Part shown: one piece after another, positions 1 through 14,000 of the stretch
How positions within the stretch are numbered: position 1 is the stretch's first letter
Layout: each line of letters starts with the position of its first letter
Origin: Neelides folsomi
Taxonomy: Eukaryota > Arthropoda > Collembola > Neelipleona > Neelidae
Direction of reading: 5' to 3'
DNA length: 64,000 nucleotides
Assembly: GCA_034687125.1 (NCBI GenBank)
Contig: JAQGBZ010000081.1
Span: forward strand, 1 to 64,000
Program-made: the position numbers and the translations under genes
The notes under the pieces: generated by a model
What the model was told of the DNA's origin: nothing
Databases searched by the model: none
Seen by the model: the letters and a program-made list of their open reading frames with translations, nothing else

Positions 1-539
1 TAATTAAAGTGCAAAATGTGATATACTGAATAATTTGAGAAAAGAATGCAAGGTAGTCGTAAAAGGGATTTTGACAATTCCCGTGCTCACGAGTAGTATA
101 TCAAGAACAACTTGAACTTCAACAACAAAGATAAATAATGATTACGAAACCATTATTTGCAATAATAAAGTATATAATATTAATATGGGAGATAGTAAAA
201 ACTTTTTACTAAAAAGTAAAGTAAAGTTGAACAGTACTTTTTTAGCACAAGATGCCATGTAACATTTCACTAAATATCTCTAGCTATTATATTAAATTTA
301 GATTAATTTAGTAGTTTTATGGAATTAATGTTTGTCAAGTGGAGTTTCTCCTCTTCTACTGCGCACCGAGGAGATTTCAATTGGAGAGCCTCTTCAACCC
401 CAAGTGCTCGTGAGTTCGAGCGAGGGGTCATTTTGAATCGATAAGCTAAACGTATTTTTGTAAACGCCGGGTTTCCAAAGTTCAGGTCACGAGAGAGGTT
501 AAAGGGTCATCCATCTTCCACTTGACTACGAGGGACTTT
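1..539 (-). other. bun 3' untranslated region and downstream flank
   Basis: Lies directly downstream of the bun stop codon. I see no second gene. No canonical AATAAA on the minus strand is evident here, so the 3' end of the transcript may lie off the window or use a variant signal. Confidence 0.4.
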
Positions 540-731
540 TCAAGGGTTGGTAGGTCCAGTGGCATTCGATGAGGTCGAGAGCTGGGCGAGAGTCTCTTGT
601 GAAGCATTAGCTTTAAGGATCGTGTTCTCACTCTCCAACTGGTTGATTCGCTCCATCAACTCCGAGATCTTCTCTTTCAATACTTCCACTTCTTCCCGGA
701 CAGCAAACATCAAGTGGCTCTTGACAAGGTC
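540..731 (-). CDS. bun: bun exon 11, TSC box, leucine zipper and stop
   Basis: Encodes [20 protein letters not shown], then [20 protein letters not shown] and a Ser/Thr-rich tail ending in Pro before TGA (542-540). The heptad leucines (VLKE, SELM, NQLE, TILK) form the zipper and the first part is the TSC box. Acceptor GTTTTCCAG|GAC, phase 0. The opposite-strand open frame in the same place is a shadow. Confidence 0.97.
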   Translation of the reverse strand, partial: DLVKSHLMFAVREEVEVLKEKISELMERINQLESENTILKANASQETLAQLSTSSNATGPTNP

Positions 732-3700
732 CTGGAAAACACAATCATTTTTACTTTATTTTTTCCAACAAACCTTTCACACAATTTCATTAAAGTTCTT
801 TTGAGAACATCGTATTCCCTGTAATGTCATTCTTCTATACTACACTTTATTATTAAGTCAGACATAACAAGTATTTATGATTGAGTATCATATGCTTTAT
901 AATATTTTATATTAAATTGAAAAAGCTCTTAAGAAGATTAATTGAATAAGAAATGACAGGAAATTTTAAAGGTTAGATTTCAAGGGTAGGATGTTTTAAA
1001 AATTCCAAAAATATATTACAAGAAGCTTCATGATTTTTAATGAGGATTTTGAGAGAATTTAAAAGCACTCTATTAAAGTTTTCTCACAGAGAAACTCTTG
1101 AAGTTAACCAGGAAAAGACATTTATTAGAAATTAGAGTCCTTAGGAGGAAACTCCATCAATTTCGCAAAATCTCCAAGAAGCGAATATTGAATAATTACA
1201 TCCGAGCTAAATATAGGCGCCTTCATCCGAGAAATAGAGAGGAAATCAAATTGCCTCAATATTCAATTTCCTTCAGAAGCCCCTTTAAAATTCAATTAGT
1301 GTTCGCCGAATTGAACTTCGCAGTAAATGTTTGCAAATCTGGAGACGGAATATTGAATAGAGCCGGTTGATTCCTTAATTTGAACTTGAAACTTTCACGG
1401 ACAAAGCACTACAAACTTTTGCTCAAAAGGACGAATACTATTGATAGCAAATTTAAAACGCAAATTTCTTCTTTAGCATCGACATAATACTTATTCCTTA
1501 TGGCTAACAGGTCTCGCGAAATTGGGAATCCAAAAAGGAAAAAACAACTGCTTTGAATACAAATATATTCGAATTGCGAAATACCAAGCCGAGAACAGTC
1601 CGATAAATGTATTCCTTGATCAATAGAAAGAAAAGGAAAACATCTGGAGCTGACTCCTTCAGTCAACAATATTTTATTCATTACATTGTCACATTCAATT
1701 AAAGTTGGTGTAATTATATAAAAAATGATTATTTATAGCTATACGCAAAAATATATACGGATCCACTATATAAAAATGAGACTCATTCATTCCATTATAA
1801 AACATTGGAAAAATGAGTATGATGAACGAGTTAATAAGTAAATTAGTGTCATAAAATCGCACTGATTATTTTATTTATGTACTACGAGTAGTATGAGAAC
1901 ATCATATCGGATATGGATAATTGGCGCATGGGATTCAAGCTAATAATTCCCCATCATGATTAATCCATATCACCCGGTAGGAAATGAGGTAACGACCCGA
2001 TGGAGCTTCAAGCCCGTAGGAAACTCTATCAAATGACTTTTCAAGGTCCCTGCGTAAAAAGTGTGCGGGGATTCGAGTCGAACCCGGACTTGCACCCTGG
2101 GAACTCTGGGACTAAATCTTCCAAATTCAGCAGCACTAACGGAGATGCGGAGGAATTCACTGCGACCTTCATCTTGAGGCTCACGCAGTGGCGGAACACA
2201 CACACTTCTCAACTGACCCACATTCCCCCTCCGCTTCTACTCAATATCTCAATATTCCTCTTCGCAAGATGAAACGCAGGAGGATTTTTAACATGTCGAA
2301 GAAATTCATCAATTTATATTATTTGATATGATAAACCAACCACCTATATTTAGATAATCCCCCTATAAGTCCAAATGAAGCGACACAGAAGGGGAAATGA
2401 CAGAAGAGGAATCGTTCTCATTATATTCCTTCTATTATTTGGGTCAGATTCCTCACGTGCGTCTCAAGCTCAAGAATTCATTTTCACAGGGAAGAAGAGA
2501 CCTTCAGACCTGAGAGTGAACCGCAATAATAAAAATATCCTGACCAGAATGAAAAGATTTACACGTGGGGAACCTTTAAGATTAAAATATGAGAAAAATC
2601 CCGATCATATGCAATTAAATATTTCATAAAAAACTTCCTCTCATCTTGTAAAGACTATGAATGTCATGAATGTGCACGAGGGTCCTCAATTTTCATTTAT
2701 AAATTTTCTACGACGAAATATATTAAAATTTAAAACAAGGTTTCTTCCTTCACTCCCTGCCAAATGACTTCCCTTCAATTTTAGTATCAAAGAATTTAAT
2801 TTTTCAAGAGGTTAATATGAAGAAGACCTTCTGGTCCAACCCATTGAAAACAATGTGGCGTTGTGGGTTTAAATATTTTTTTAAATATTTCACTTACGTA
2901 TTCGTCAGGGACGAAGAGATAACACACTTGCTCAAAGTCTCTCCTATGGACTTCGTAAAGAGCAGATGAGGAGACTCTCCTCGACCGTTTAATCACTTCC
3001 TTCATTCTCCCCTTCTCGGCACAGTTCATGGAAGATATCTATTTCTCCAGGAGGACAACCTTTCCTCGTGGAGGGTTTGAGTGGAATGAGGGCTGAGGAT
3101 CAAAATCCTTCCAATATACCCCATCCCGGACAAAACAACTTCGAGCTAGGGTTGGAGATTCGCTCATGCATCCAAGCTCCATCGAGCCTCTCAAGGTTCT
3201 CTCAGATCTCCTACTCAAAACTACCTTGAAATTATCCGCAAAGTTTTTTACTCTTCTCCAACACCACCTCGTCGCGTGGACGGAGAGATCTCGTAATCAC
3301 CTTTTTATGGGCCTTATCACCCAAACCCTCTCGCAAAACTTATCACATTTCACTTCCTATTTTCTCCTCTCATACGCACAAGATTACCGTTCAACGTTTG
3401 AGCCGATTTGTATACAATGGCCGACTTTGACCATTTACCTCTACAATTTATCAAAGTAATATCAGTGGCAAAATGACCATCACAAGCTTTAAAACTCAAT
3501 TCAGGGAGAGGTTATAAGTTATTTTACATATTTTTATTGCACTATTACAATCAAGTTCTCTTTGACTATTTGTTACTTCCAATAAAATGATAGTTATTCG
3601 GGATTAAGAGTCCTAACTCAATTATAACATAGCAGTACACACCTCACCACCCACCGATGTAATGTATGAGTGTTTTTTGTAATTAAATCTTTTGCTACTG

Positions 3701-6700
3701 AAGTATCATTTTAAACAAATTAACACCAAGAGTCATTAAGTAGCTAAACGAGATGACCTTTGTTATTTTAATATTGACTACCTAAATTAGAAACTTTTAT
3801 AATTAAAGTTCATTTCAATATTTAAGCCATTTGCAATTAAAAGGTGAAAATTGTTCAAACCTTTCTTAACATAGACACTCCCTAATATAATCAACCTAAC
3901 AGTTCGCTAATAATTCTTGATCGTAAATAAGCTATTTAAATTAAGCAAATTAAACTAGGAGCTGAACAAAAATATCTTAATACTATCTTTCCATATTTCC
4001 TAACCACCCTCAAGTTATTTTTAACATTCCCAAGTCGAAAATTACAAAGTAAAGGGTAAAGAAATACTTTGGAAAATTTTTAGCAAATTTTAAACGATTA
4101 CTCAAAAGAATAAATTAACTAAAATTTCATTAAAGCTAGTACATAGCGAATAATTAATGGTTTACAAGAGTAAAACCTCAACAAATCGAACGCCAAACGC
4201 TGGCAATTAAGGATGCCTTTGCCAAAATTTAATATAAATTTTACATTGCTTTATACATAATCCTATTCCTATTACATACTACTTTACCGCAGAGCTTATT
4301 GTAGAAACTCAAATGGGTAGTATTAAACCACTAATACTCAAATACATTTGCTCCACTCGATCCGACTTTCTTTCAAAGAACATAAAGTGATAGAGAACCA
4401 TCCGATTTGCATTCAGCTAGGTCATTTAATCTTCACATTCCAGGCTTAATGCTGAGAGCCGCAACTGAGCAAACGCACTCGCACATCCTAAAAGGTCAAG
4501 AGCACTTTTCCCGATGGAAAGCCTATCTACCCGAATTAGCAAACCTGGTCTTCTTCATTTCTCCCAATCCTAATTCCAATACATCAAGGCCCTGATTCTC
4601 ACTCCTGAGTGAGTATTTATTGAATCAATGATTCTAAGCAGATTAATGACCTTACATCATTCTGATCATGACAAGAACAAATAGTTAGCTCAAAGAGAAT
4701 AATTAATATTCTTTCAACAAATCCAGCTATATAAGAAGCTTAATTTGGGGAATTCAACCAGGCAACCTACAGCTTTGTTGTGCCTTGTGCCAACGACCAA
4801 ACTTTTAATGCTAACCGGTCCGGTAAGGACCAAGGACAACATGACGGGAGATTTTTTCTTTAAAGTCCACCGTTGTGGAGATATTCACCCCAAATGCCGT
4901 GAGGAGTGGGGAAAGGGGGGGACAACATTTTTACACTTATTATTGAGAATAATTAAAAAACTAAAGGGTCAATCCACGACCTTAAAAGTTTTAATCAAGG
5001 ACCGTTGAATTCTGAACAAAATGGGTTATTTAATTTTTTTGGTTAATCAACGTTAAAGGTTTAAGAATTTTTTAAAGAAAAAAGCCGAAAAAATTACCAT
5101 TAACTACATAATTCAATTTTAAATTTGGGGGGTTTAAATGATTTTTTTTATTTATCGGCGTAATTGTTTACTTTGTTAAATTTGTATCCAAAGGAGAGAA
5201 CGGGATGGTGTCTACTCTGTATCTTATACGAGAGACAGATACCGGAATATTACTATATTAAGATAGACCAGTAATCGGTCTCTCCCTACAGGTTCGTAAC
5301 TTCAATCCATTAAATGTCCGGGGGTCATAGATTTTAAAATGTGTCCGGGGGACAGATATCGGGCCCTTACGGTTTGTACTACTTTGAACCTTTTAATAAT
5401 TTTTATTGGATGAAGTTACAAACCAGTCGGGAGACTGGCCGATTGCTGGTAGTAATATAAATTAAAGTAAAAGAATTAAAATCCTATTGCATAACATACT
5501 TTACTGATGCTTAAGAGCAACGATGACTTTAAATGCCATGATTTACGAACTTCAAGGGCTTATAATAAAGTTATAATAAAATTTGCCCTTTAAACGTCTT
5601 TGGAATCCGAAGAAATCCAACAAATTTCTCTAGTGCAACTTAAGAAGACATTTGTTTCCAATTTGAATCTTCACTTCAGAAGGGCTATTAACAAAATTAA
5701 AGAGAGTAAAGTTTATTTTACGACCAACTGCACTAACTTTCGCATCAAGTGAACCTGAAATTTAATGAAGCCGTCTTTGGAATAGAGGCAAGCTCAATCA
5801 TGTATTCCAGATGTGATAAGCAAAATTTAAAAATTTTCATTATCTCCCTTTTCTTCCAAGATTACAACCAACCGTCAAGGGCAAGAATAAAAAAAGCAAT
5901 AAATATAAGAGTGCCGATTAAAACTTTTATAATGCCTCAAAGTACACTATTGATATACGCAAATACTTGCATCTTGTGCCTACTTTATGTGCCCATCGGC
6001 TCCAGGCAAAATCGAGCAACATCTTAAACTAATTCAAAAATAATTCAAAAAACGACTGCATATGTAAATAAAAAGAATAAAATCCTGGAGTGATATTTGT
6101 GTGGTGTATAGGTTTTGGTTTGGCAATTGCAAATATGATTTCGCATGTAAGGATTTACATCTCCATAATGGAGAAATGATTTCAATGATTGGAAAAAAAT
6201 ACTCATAAGTAGATATTTCATTATTTAACATACCTTATACCATTATGATATAACATTTGTCATTTTTGATCAAAGATGAGATCATACCATATTATGTCTT
6301 ATTGTGTTTATGGAAATGCAAAAAAATGCAAAAAATTTATTTAACTCAATTTCTATAACATGAAGCAATTATCCAAGTAAAGTATGATACAAATCAAAAG
6401 ATTCCATTATTTTCAAAAACATTTCCTCCCCTGAGATTCCAATCTATTAATTCCTTCATGCCAGAATTGTGGTGTGCGAGATCCTAACCAGGTGTTTACT
6501 GCAGTTTTTAAATCTTCGTTTTCAAATCGTTTACCTCTCAAGAATCTTTTCATGTGAGAAAATAAGTGAAAGTCAGATGGAGAAATGTCTGGAGAATAAG
6601 GCGGGTGTGGAAGTTTCGATTCCCAATTTGTCCAATGTGTCTTTAACAATTTGACATGTATGAGGACGAGCATTGTCGCGGAGCAAGCGTTTATTGTATC

Positions 6701-9700
6701 TTCAGTTCTGGCCCTTTTTGGTCGCCCAGTAGAAAGTATCTTTTGAACACAAGTCCTTCCTGATGAAAACTTGGACATCCATCGGCTCACAGTTCTATCA
6801 CTCACACACTATTCGCGGTAAAGTTCTCTCATAAATCGACAAACTTCGGAAGGTTGCAACCCTTGTGACCAATATACTCGAATTGTTGACATGTTCTTCA
6901 AAAGAGTTAATAAGTAAACGATTTCTTGGAACTTCTGGTTTTGCGTGAATTTTAATATACTCAAATAGTTTAAAAATTTAATTGATTATTTTCCCTATGT
7001 TGCCAATGTAAATTTGAAGTTTGCATAAGACCAATAAGATACAATTGGGTATGATCTGATATTTAGAAAAAAATTAATTTAAAAATGAAAATATAGTGTT
7101 TGGTCATTTAGATAAATATAGCCTTACATTTGGACATCTCTAGTGCACCCAAGGTAGGAGGATGATGAAGGAATAATTAATGAGTGGGGAATCGAATGTA
7201 AATCATGCCTTCGGGTGCACTAAGGAAGATGCAAAGGTCATTTGATCAAATATTCGCGAACCACTTGAAAGTGGTCTTAAGCCCCTATGAGTGATGGGTG
7301 TGTAAAAATAAGGTTGATGCGTCTCCATCATGTTCAAATACTTTTACTTGTGAAGTCAGATGAGTCAGCCATCAAGGCTACGAGTCTAATTTTGTCTATG
7401 TCAAGTCCAAGGGAAGAGACGATGGGAAGTTGAGAGATGGGAGAAAATCTATTCGAGTCAAGTTATCTATACCGATTCTCATTTATTCACTACGGTCATG
7501 GATCCACCTTCGGAGAGAAATTCTCCACATCTCAATCTCGAAAGGTTCTTCCTTTGGCTCCCAATCACGACCTTCTTTTTCTATCAAACGTAATAGGGAA
7601 ACCGAAGTTATTTTACCCAACTTCAAGTTCAATTCTCGTTGGGACTGTTAAAATGCAATTCGTTGCTGCCAATCGGCTCGAACTTTATAACGAATCTCGT
7701 GAACATTTTTGAAACAACCGTAATATTCGACGATAAAACACACCAACTTGATTTTCAACCTACAGCATTTTCATCATCTGCTTCAACCAATGTTCTCTTT
7801 CTTCATAAACACTATGAATCAGGAATCAGCTAAAATGTTTACATTTGCTGATTTTTTTGTATTTTTAACTTTCATGAATTCTTCAATTCTCAACTCCTCC
7901 ATAAATTCACAGGACAAAAAAGTTTGATGTTTAAATTGCAAACTTTTTTAAGAGTTTTCTAAATTTAAAATTGGCCAACCGTTAAAGTCACCTTTGCAAA
8001 GAGGAGTCGTTGAATCTTCATAATGAGCAACGTGATTTAAATTTTAATTATCTTGGAAAATTTTGTCAAAGTAGGAATAATATTAAACATAAAATACATT
8101 ATTTAAAAATCTGCATTGTCGGAAATAATCATATCTCTCTAAATATGGTAAATGTGGTTTATTGAATTGCTTAACACTCATTGCGAAACTGATTTATTAT
8201 TCAAATTTTGACTTTATATTTAACTTATCATTGATTGCAAATAATGTATTAATGAAAAGCATTAATATCTACCTGAATTTATATTTATAACTCGTAATCA
8301 CTATTATTAGCATCTCAATTAACATGATAAAGGGTCTCGGATTCGATGAATAAATGCATGGAATAGGAAAATATGAAAGGACAAAGGAGATTAGAGTTAA
8401 AGGTTACGAATGAATCAAAGTCTGAACTCTTGAAGATTGGGGTGTGAAGCGGGGAATTGGCTAACAGGGACAAAGGGTAGACGACGTCTAATGAGGTTTC
8501 AAATCAGAATCCTTTATAGAGGCTGGATCTATTGAGAGATATTCCGCAAGAGTGTGAGCGTCTCAAGGGCAGATGGACTATTTGTAAACTTGGTTCTAAA
8601 GCTGAAGGTTCTCTAGTTAGGAAGTTCTTCACGACCTTTGGCTTCACCACCTCTTCATCTTTCGCCAATTTAATGGGCAGAGTTCAAATAAGAAGGATCC
8701 GCATAACCGACTGACACGTGGAGAGGAAGTCCATAGACCACGAATTCCCTCAGAGAAAGGAATAATGAGCTTTTCTGCCACCTCGGAAGAATGCTTCAGA
8801 GGAAACGTCCTCAAATAAGACTTCACTTCCAAGTAATACATAGTCGGATCAAACATCCCATCTTCCCTGCATAGCTTCCTCATGAGTCCGAAATCCTCGA
8901 AACTTATGCAAAAAATACACCCTGACACATTCGGCCTATGTCCTAAGCTTAACCTTCCTTTTTTCAATCGCGTAATAAAGCTCTTATGTCTTGTCTTAAT
9001 TAAGATCCGAAAGACTTGCCTTTTGTTTAAATTCTTATCATTTTTGACATTCGCTGGATAATCTTATTGAATTGTTTTGTAAAAGAAATGTTTAATTATG
9101 TACACATACTTTACTATATTTCCTATGTATGGTCAAAGGGTTAAATGGAAGGAACAATGAAGAAATAATTCATTAACGAAAATATATAATCGAGTGAAAA
9201 TATTACATATTTTAGTAATTATTATTTAAGCCCCATACATACTAATAATGAGTGAGTCAGGAGGTCAGGACTCGGATATCAAGATTTTTGTGGTCGCATG
9301 ATCTGCTCATATTTGAACAATGTCCTAATAGTTAAGTTGTGGAAAATGAAATGTGATACTCGTTGAGTCAATTTGTCGCGCTCTCTTCTGAATTAACTTT
9401 TAATGTAAATAAAGTGAGAGCTGAACATAATTCTAATATCTGACACTTGAATACATTACATACAAAGCTCAATTAACATACAAAGAGAGGAAGAGGCGAA
9501 ACTTGTCGTCAAAATAAAACTCACCATAGCTTGCTCGATCTTGTTATCAATAGCCACAGTGTTAGTCCCAGAAGCTCTGAAAAATAAAAATGTTTTCACA
9601 TTAATTAAATCAATGTTTAAGAGCATCATCTGACTCCGACAAAACCCTATAATGAACGATAATAATAATGTGTCGAAGTTGAAATCAATTCGGTTCTCAT

Positions 9701-11062
9701 TGTTCAATCTATGTAATAAGAGTAAAATAAGAATAATAACATAATTTGAGCAATAAATTATAACTATTTGTATTTCAATAAAGATAAAATTAAAGATGCA
9801 ATGTCAAAGAATAAATAATGCGCATAATGTTATGAAAAAGTCATTTCTGTTCTTTGAATATTCTGAATGTAAAGTAGAGTATCTATAGCATTTTTATTTG
9901 ATTGCATTTCGAATGACAGTACCCTGATAGTTGATAGTACTCATCATAACTTATTGTTAAAAGCTGATGATTGTTAAACCGTTGAAGGTTATTATTCCAA
10001 CTACTGTAAAATAATTAATAAAATGCTTAAATAAACATAAATTCGATTTATCATCCTGGATAAAGTCACTCATTCATTTTTAGCAGGTAAATTCATGTGG
10101 GTTTTTTTACCGCATTGCTGATTTGCCTTACTAATTAAAAGTACTCAGGAAAATATATTGCAAATTATTATTATCATCATACTGGATATTTAATTAAAAT
10201 AGGAATTTAAATAGCAATGAACTACTAACCTTAAGTAAATATAATATAATGACTCATATAATATTTATTTCAACTAAAACAACGTGAGGCTAATGCTTTA
10301 ATCCAACATTATACTTACTACATAAAATACCTGTAGTATTATAAGCGCGTTAACTCTCAATTTTTATTAAATTTTAGTAGTAGAAAGCTTGAGAATTTAA
10401 ATTAAATAATACTATTTAATCATTTTAAAAGTCTTAATTAAAGAATTCATAAAGATATTTGATGGCTTGTCTCAATTTAGGTCAATTGAACACAATAATA
10501 GCCCATGAGCCATTAATTATTCATATAGAGGAATGAAGAAAGTGGGAAATGAAGACATTATAAAACTGTCTCTTCGAGGCGAATCTAATACCAAGAGATA
10601 AATATATTGAATTGGACATTGGAGTAATATCCTAGTTTTTTTTTCAAATTCTTGTTATCTTGGCACATGAATGGCTCATGGTACAAGCTCCTCCACAATG
10701 ACCTTTTCTTTATTCAAATTATGCATACATTACATGAATATTTTATGCGTCGTCTTTATCCTCAAAACATGCGACGATTTTTGGACTGGTTTCAAACTAA
10801 TAATATTTTTAATAAGATCGCCGGTATTTGGACAGTGACAAAAAGGGGTTCATATGAGAAATGGGAATAAATATTTAAACCAAGGTCCAACTCCTAGTTT
10901 GTCGACCACTCACCCAATGAAATTCTTGATGAAGCAGTAGACGTAGGAAATGATACTGTTCTGATCGAAGAGGTCGTTTTGGGCGGACAAGGACTTCATC
11001 TCACGGCGGTTCGGGATCGGGACGGGAAACGACTCGCGATGGTCAGCCGTCAGAGTTGACAT
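540..11062 (-). CDS. bun: TSC22-domain protein, short isoform from an internal promoter
   Basis: Exons 11062-10914, 9576-9525 and 731-540 join to a 130-residue protein with the architecture and length of short TSC22/GILZ isoforms. The unique 49-residue N-terminus begins [20 protein letters not shown] and ends VYCFIKNFI, followed by the shared [17 protein letters not shown] and the zipper. The first exon ends GG|GTGAGT in phase 2, so the junction codon is GGA (Gly) where the long isoform has AGA (Arg). The separate start exon implies a promoter upstream of 11062, but I see no clear TATA box there. A role as dimer partner or antagonist of the long isoform is known for the family and only inferred here. 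Confidence 0.87.
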
Positions 11063-14000
11063 CCTTTTTACATCCTTTTCCTCTTCTTCTCTCTCATCAA
11101 TCCTCCTTTTAATTACGGCGCCTGATCTTTACTTAATCGTCTGAATCCTCGTCGCCTCTTTTTCTCAATGGCTCCCACAGTCCTTATCTTCCGAATGAGA
11201 CGGTCTTGCAATGCATGTAGGCAAGGTATTCGCAAATTCGCACTTGTGATACCTACGAGGTAAATTCTTAATTTCCAACCCTCACTTTCACTTCCTCGCC
11301 GTTCCAAGTGTCCAGCTTGTGCGTGAGGGACGTACGTATCAACTGAGGCCCGTAATCAATCGACAGTCGGTCAAAAAGAGCCGACCGTATCACTTTCCAT
11401 AGAGTTTAGCGTAATATTCTCTCACGAGTGGTGATGCCTCTATCAGACTTTTTATCACGTCCAGGTAGCGTAGAAATCCAAGTTTTTATCTCACCGAAAA
11501 ACCTATTAGAAGAGGAGCCGTATATTTTAACTCACGTTGTATTCAAACTCTCTTTATGTCTGAAATGAGGTCGAGATGGAGGGGGAGAATTTTGCAAATG
11601 TGTGGATATAGACGGAAGAGCTTTGGGCTCAGGCCGACTGCTAGAGTTGGAGTGGAGTTCGGAGCAGAGCAACTCGCAGGATAGTTTGGGAGCTTAGAGG
11701 CATGAAGAAAATCCCTTCCTCCTTCCCTCCACACAACTCCTTCCAATCCAATCGATCCTTCAACCAGCCCCGACCCACTACATCTCTTACACGCTCCATT
11801 CTTCCTGCCCTAACTGCCAATTCTATGAACCCATCAATCCTTCACTCAGGCTCAACTCAAAAAGAGTTAAAATTTACGATTCGTAACAAAATTAAATATG
11901 ATTTAATTCCGCATGAACCGAGGCTCAATCAGTCGATCCTAACTTTAAATGCTTTATTTTGCGAAACTTAAAACCGCAATGCTGAAGAAGAATAAAAAAT
12001 TTGCACACTCCAAACAAACCTCGTTTGTCAATTTATAAACGCTTTTACTAAAGATTCCTATAATTTTCAAAACTTGTCAAGTTCAATACTTAGATTATGA
12101 GTTATGAGCATGAAAATGCTTTAACTTATTGAAGGCTAAAGACAAGAAGAAATTTTTCCCATCATTTTAATTCAATGACAAGAACGGACATCCACACTCT
12201 TTAGTCAAGTGGAATTATAAACATGGATAGATATAAAGTAATAACTATGAATTATTTTGTAGATATTATTGTTATTAAATAATCAATATGTGTGATTTGA
12301 ATGTCAACTTATGCTTACAAATAATCAAATAACGCATGAATATGCTCATGTACATGTACTACTTTAGTACATGCCTATTACCTTTTGTACCTTTATTATT
12401 AGGGAGATTTAGGATTTTCCCCTTGGCCTATGGCTTGAGCTTCCCCTTGATGACGTAGCAGGGCAAGGGAACGGGCAAGAGAAATCTTATGAAGTTCTTT
12501 TAAGAACTGCATTGTCTTGCTCTTGAGTTTAGTATACACTATATAATGCGCACTTTAGGGGAATTTTCCAAACAATTTATATTAGGGTTTCTTTTATTAT
12601 AAACTCAAAATTATAGTAGAATATAAAGTAACTTATTTCGAATAATTTAAACAATTGTAATGTTTTATTATATGTCAATTAATTAAATATTGTTGTTAAT
12701 TTGAATTGTAAAAAGTATTTAGAAGTTTTGCTGTCACTTCTTAAAGAATGTTTAAATCGTCGACAGCAGTGTGTAATGTTTGTATACCTAACCAGGCATT
12801 ATAAATATCTGCAATTATAATTTTTACTAAATAGATTCTATCTTGTATTCGTATGTTATATTTTAATTTAGCTAAATTGTTCGATAAGACTTTACATTAT
12901 GAAAATAAAATACTACTTTATATTCTGTTTTAATACTATAATAGTTAGGACGAATCTTTAATTTTATGTTGATATTTAAGATTGATGTTAAATTTTATTA
13001 AAAACACAAAATAAATTGCTTATTATTCTACTGTTTCATGTAGGTCTTGGCAAAATTCTGAAAAATTTAAACATTAAAATGATTAACAGGTAGGTATTGT
13101 AAGCTGTAAGTAGGTGAATAACCAAAACCAATGAGTTTATTCTATGAAAAATCAAGTGGGAAGGAAATCTCATTTCCTTGAATCCTATGCAACTGAGAAG
13201 AGTCTTCTTGCTTTTTGAGACTCCCAATCCTGCATCCCCTTGCCCGATAGGTGTCATTAGGAGTTTCAAGGGGAAGGGCAAGGCCAAGAGGAAGCCTCCT
13301 AAACCTCCCTATTATTGCACTTTGGTCTTGTTTAAAAGATAAGGAAGTCTTCAAACAAAAAATTTCCTTCAATTTGCAGATATAAAAAGATAGGAAAGTG
13401 GCGAACGATATGAAAATTAAACAAGGAGTTATCTCTCGAGTTCTCGCTTATTTAAGATGACAATTTTATATAACATGCCCTTATCAAAAGCTCAATTTGC
13501 AATTCTTTCGACTCTCAACCTAAACTGAACAACTAGTTGTGTCTGGTTATGATTTGTTATCCGTTTTAGAGCTTTTGTATTGGTCTCATAGGAGAACATC
13601 ATTGTCTCATATAAGTAAAGGACAAATTATTTGGTGTTGCATGAACGCAATGCATAAGAACAACTCTTCCCATTGTACAAATAAGTGCGGGAAGTTCCCA
13701 TATTTATTATATGCATCATGGAGGGAATTAAAAAGAAAAATCGGCTCTATTATAACTTTCTCCTTTCATATAAAAGAGAAGGTCAAAAGTACGCACATGA
13801 TACACAGAAAGACACATAGTCAGCTTAATAGTGAAGTGAAATATTCGATAATCAGCCAAGAGTTTCATCTCATGTCAATGATCGATATTTTCCCTTAAAT
13901 ATTCATTATAATCTCAGGTATCAGGATATGAGGACATGTTATATGTAATAATATCAGTAGGCAAGTATATCATTCAAGGCAAATCTAATTTACAATTTAT

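Larger units (their letters stand above)
732..9524 (-). other. bun intron 10 (8.8 kb)
   Basis: Bounded by ATG|GTGAGT at 9525 and CCAG|GAC at 731. It contains a possible small secreted-peptide frame at 2375-2629 (+), a fold-back element near 5247-5460 and a deleted mariner near 6250-7080. The GC-richer block around 1975-2260 has open frames on both strands but no recognisable product. I see nothing else. Confidence 0.8.

Noticed and set aside
1970-2272. GC-richer block with overlapping frames on both strands
   Set aside because: Neither frame resembles a known protein, and no splice sites match bun phases. It may be a regulatory element or old insert, but nothing supports a gene.
8644-8967. 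107-residue minus-strand frame in bun intron 10
   Set aside because: The composition looks protein-like, but no family is recognised and there are no convincing splice sites. It is read as a chance frame.
13539-13898. 119-residue plus-strand frame
   Set aside because: It starts at a non-ATG codon, has no recognised motif and lies in AT-rich intron; a chance frame.
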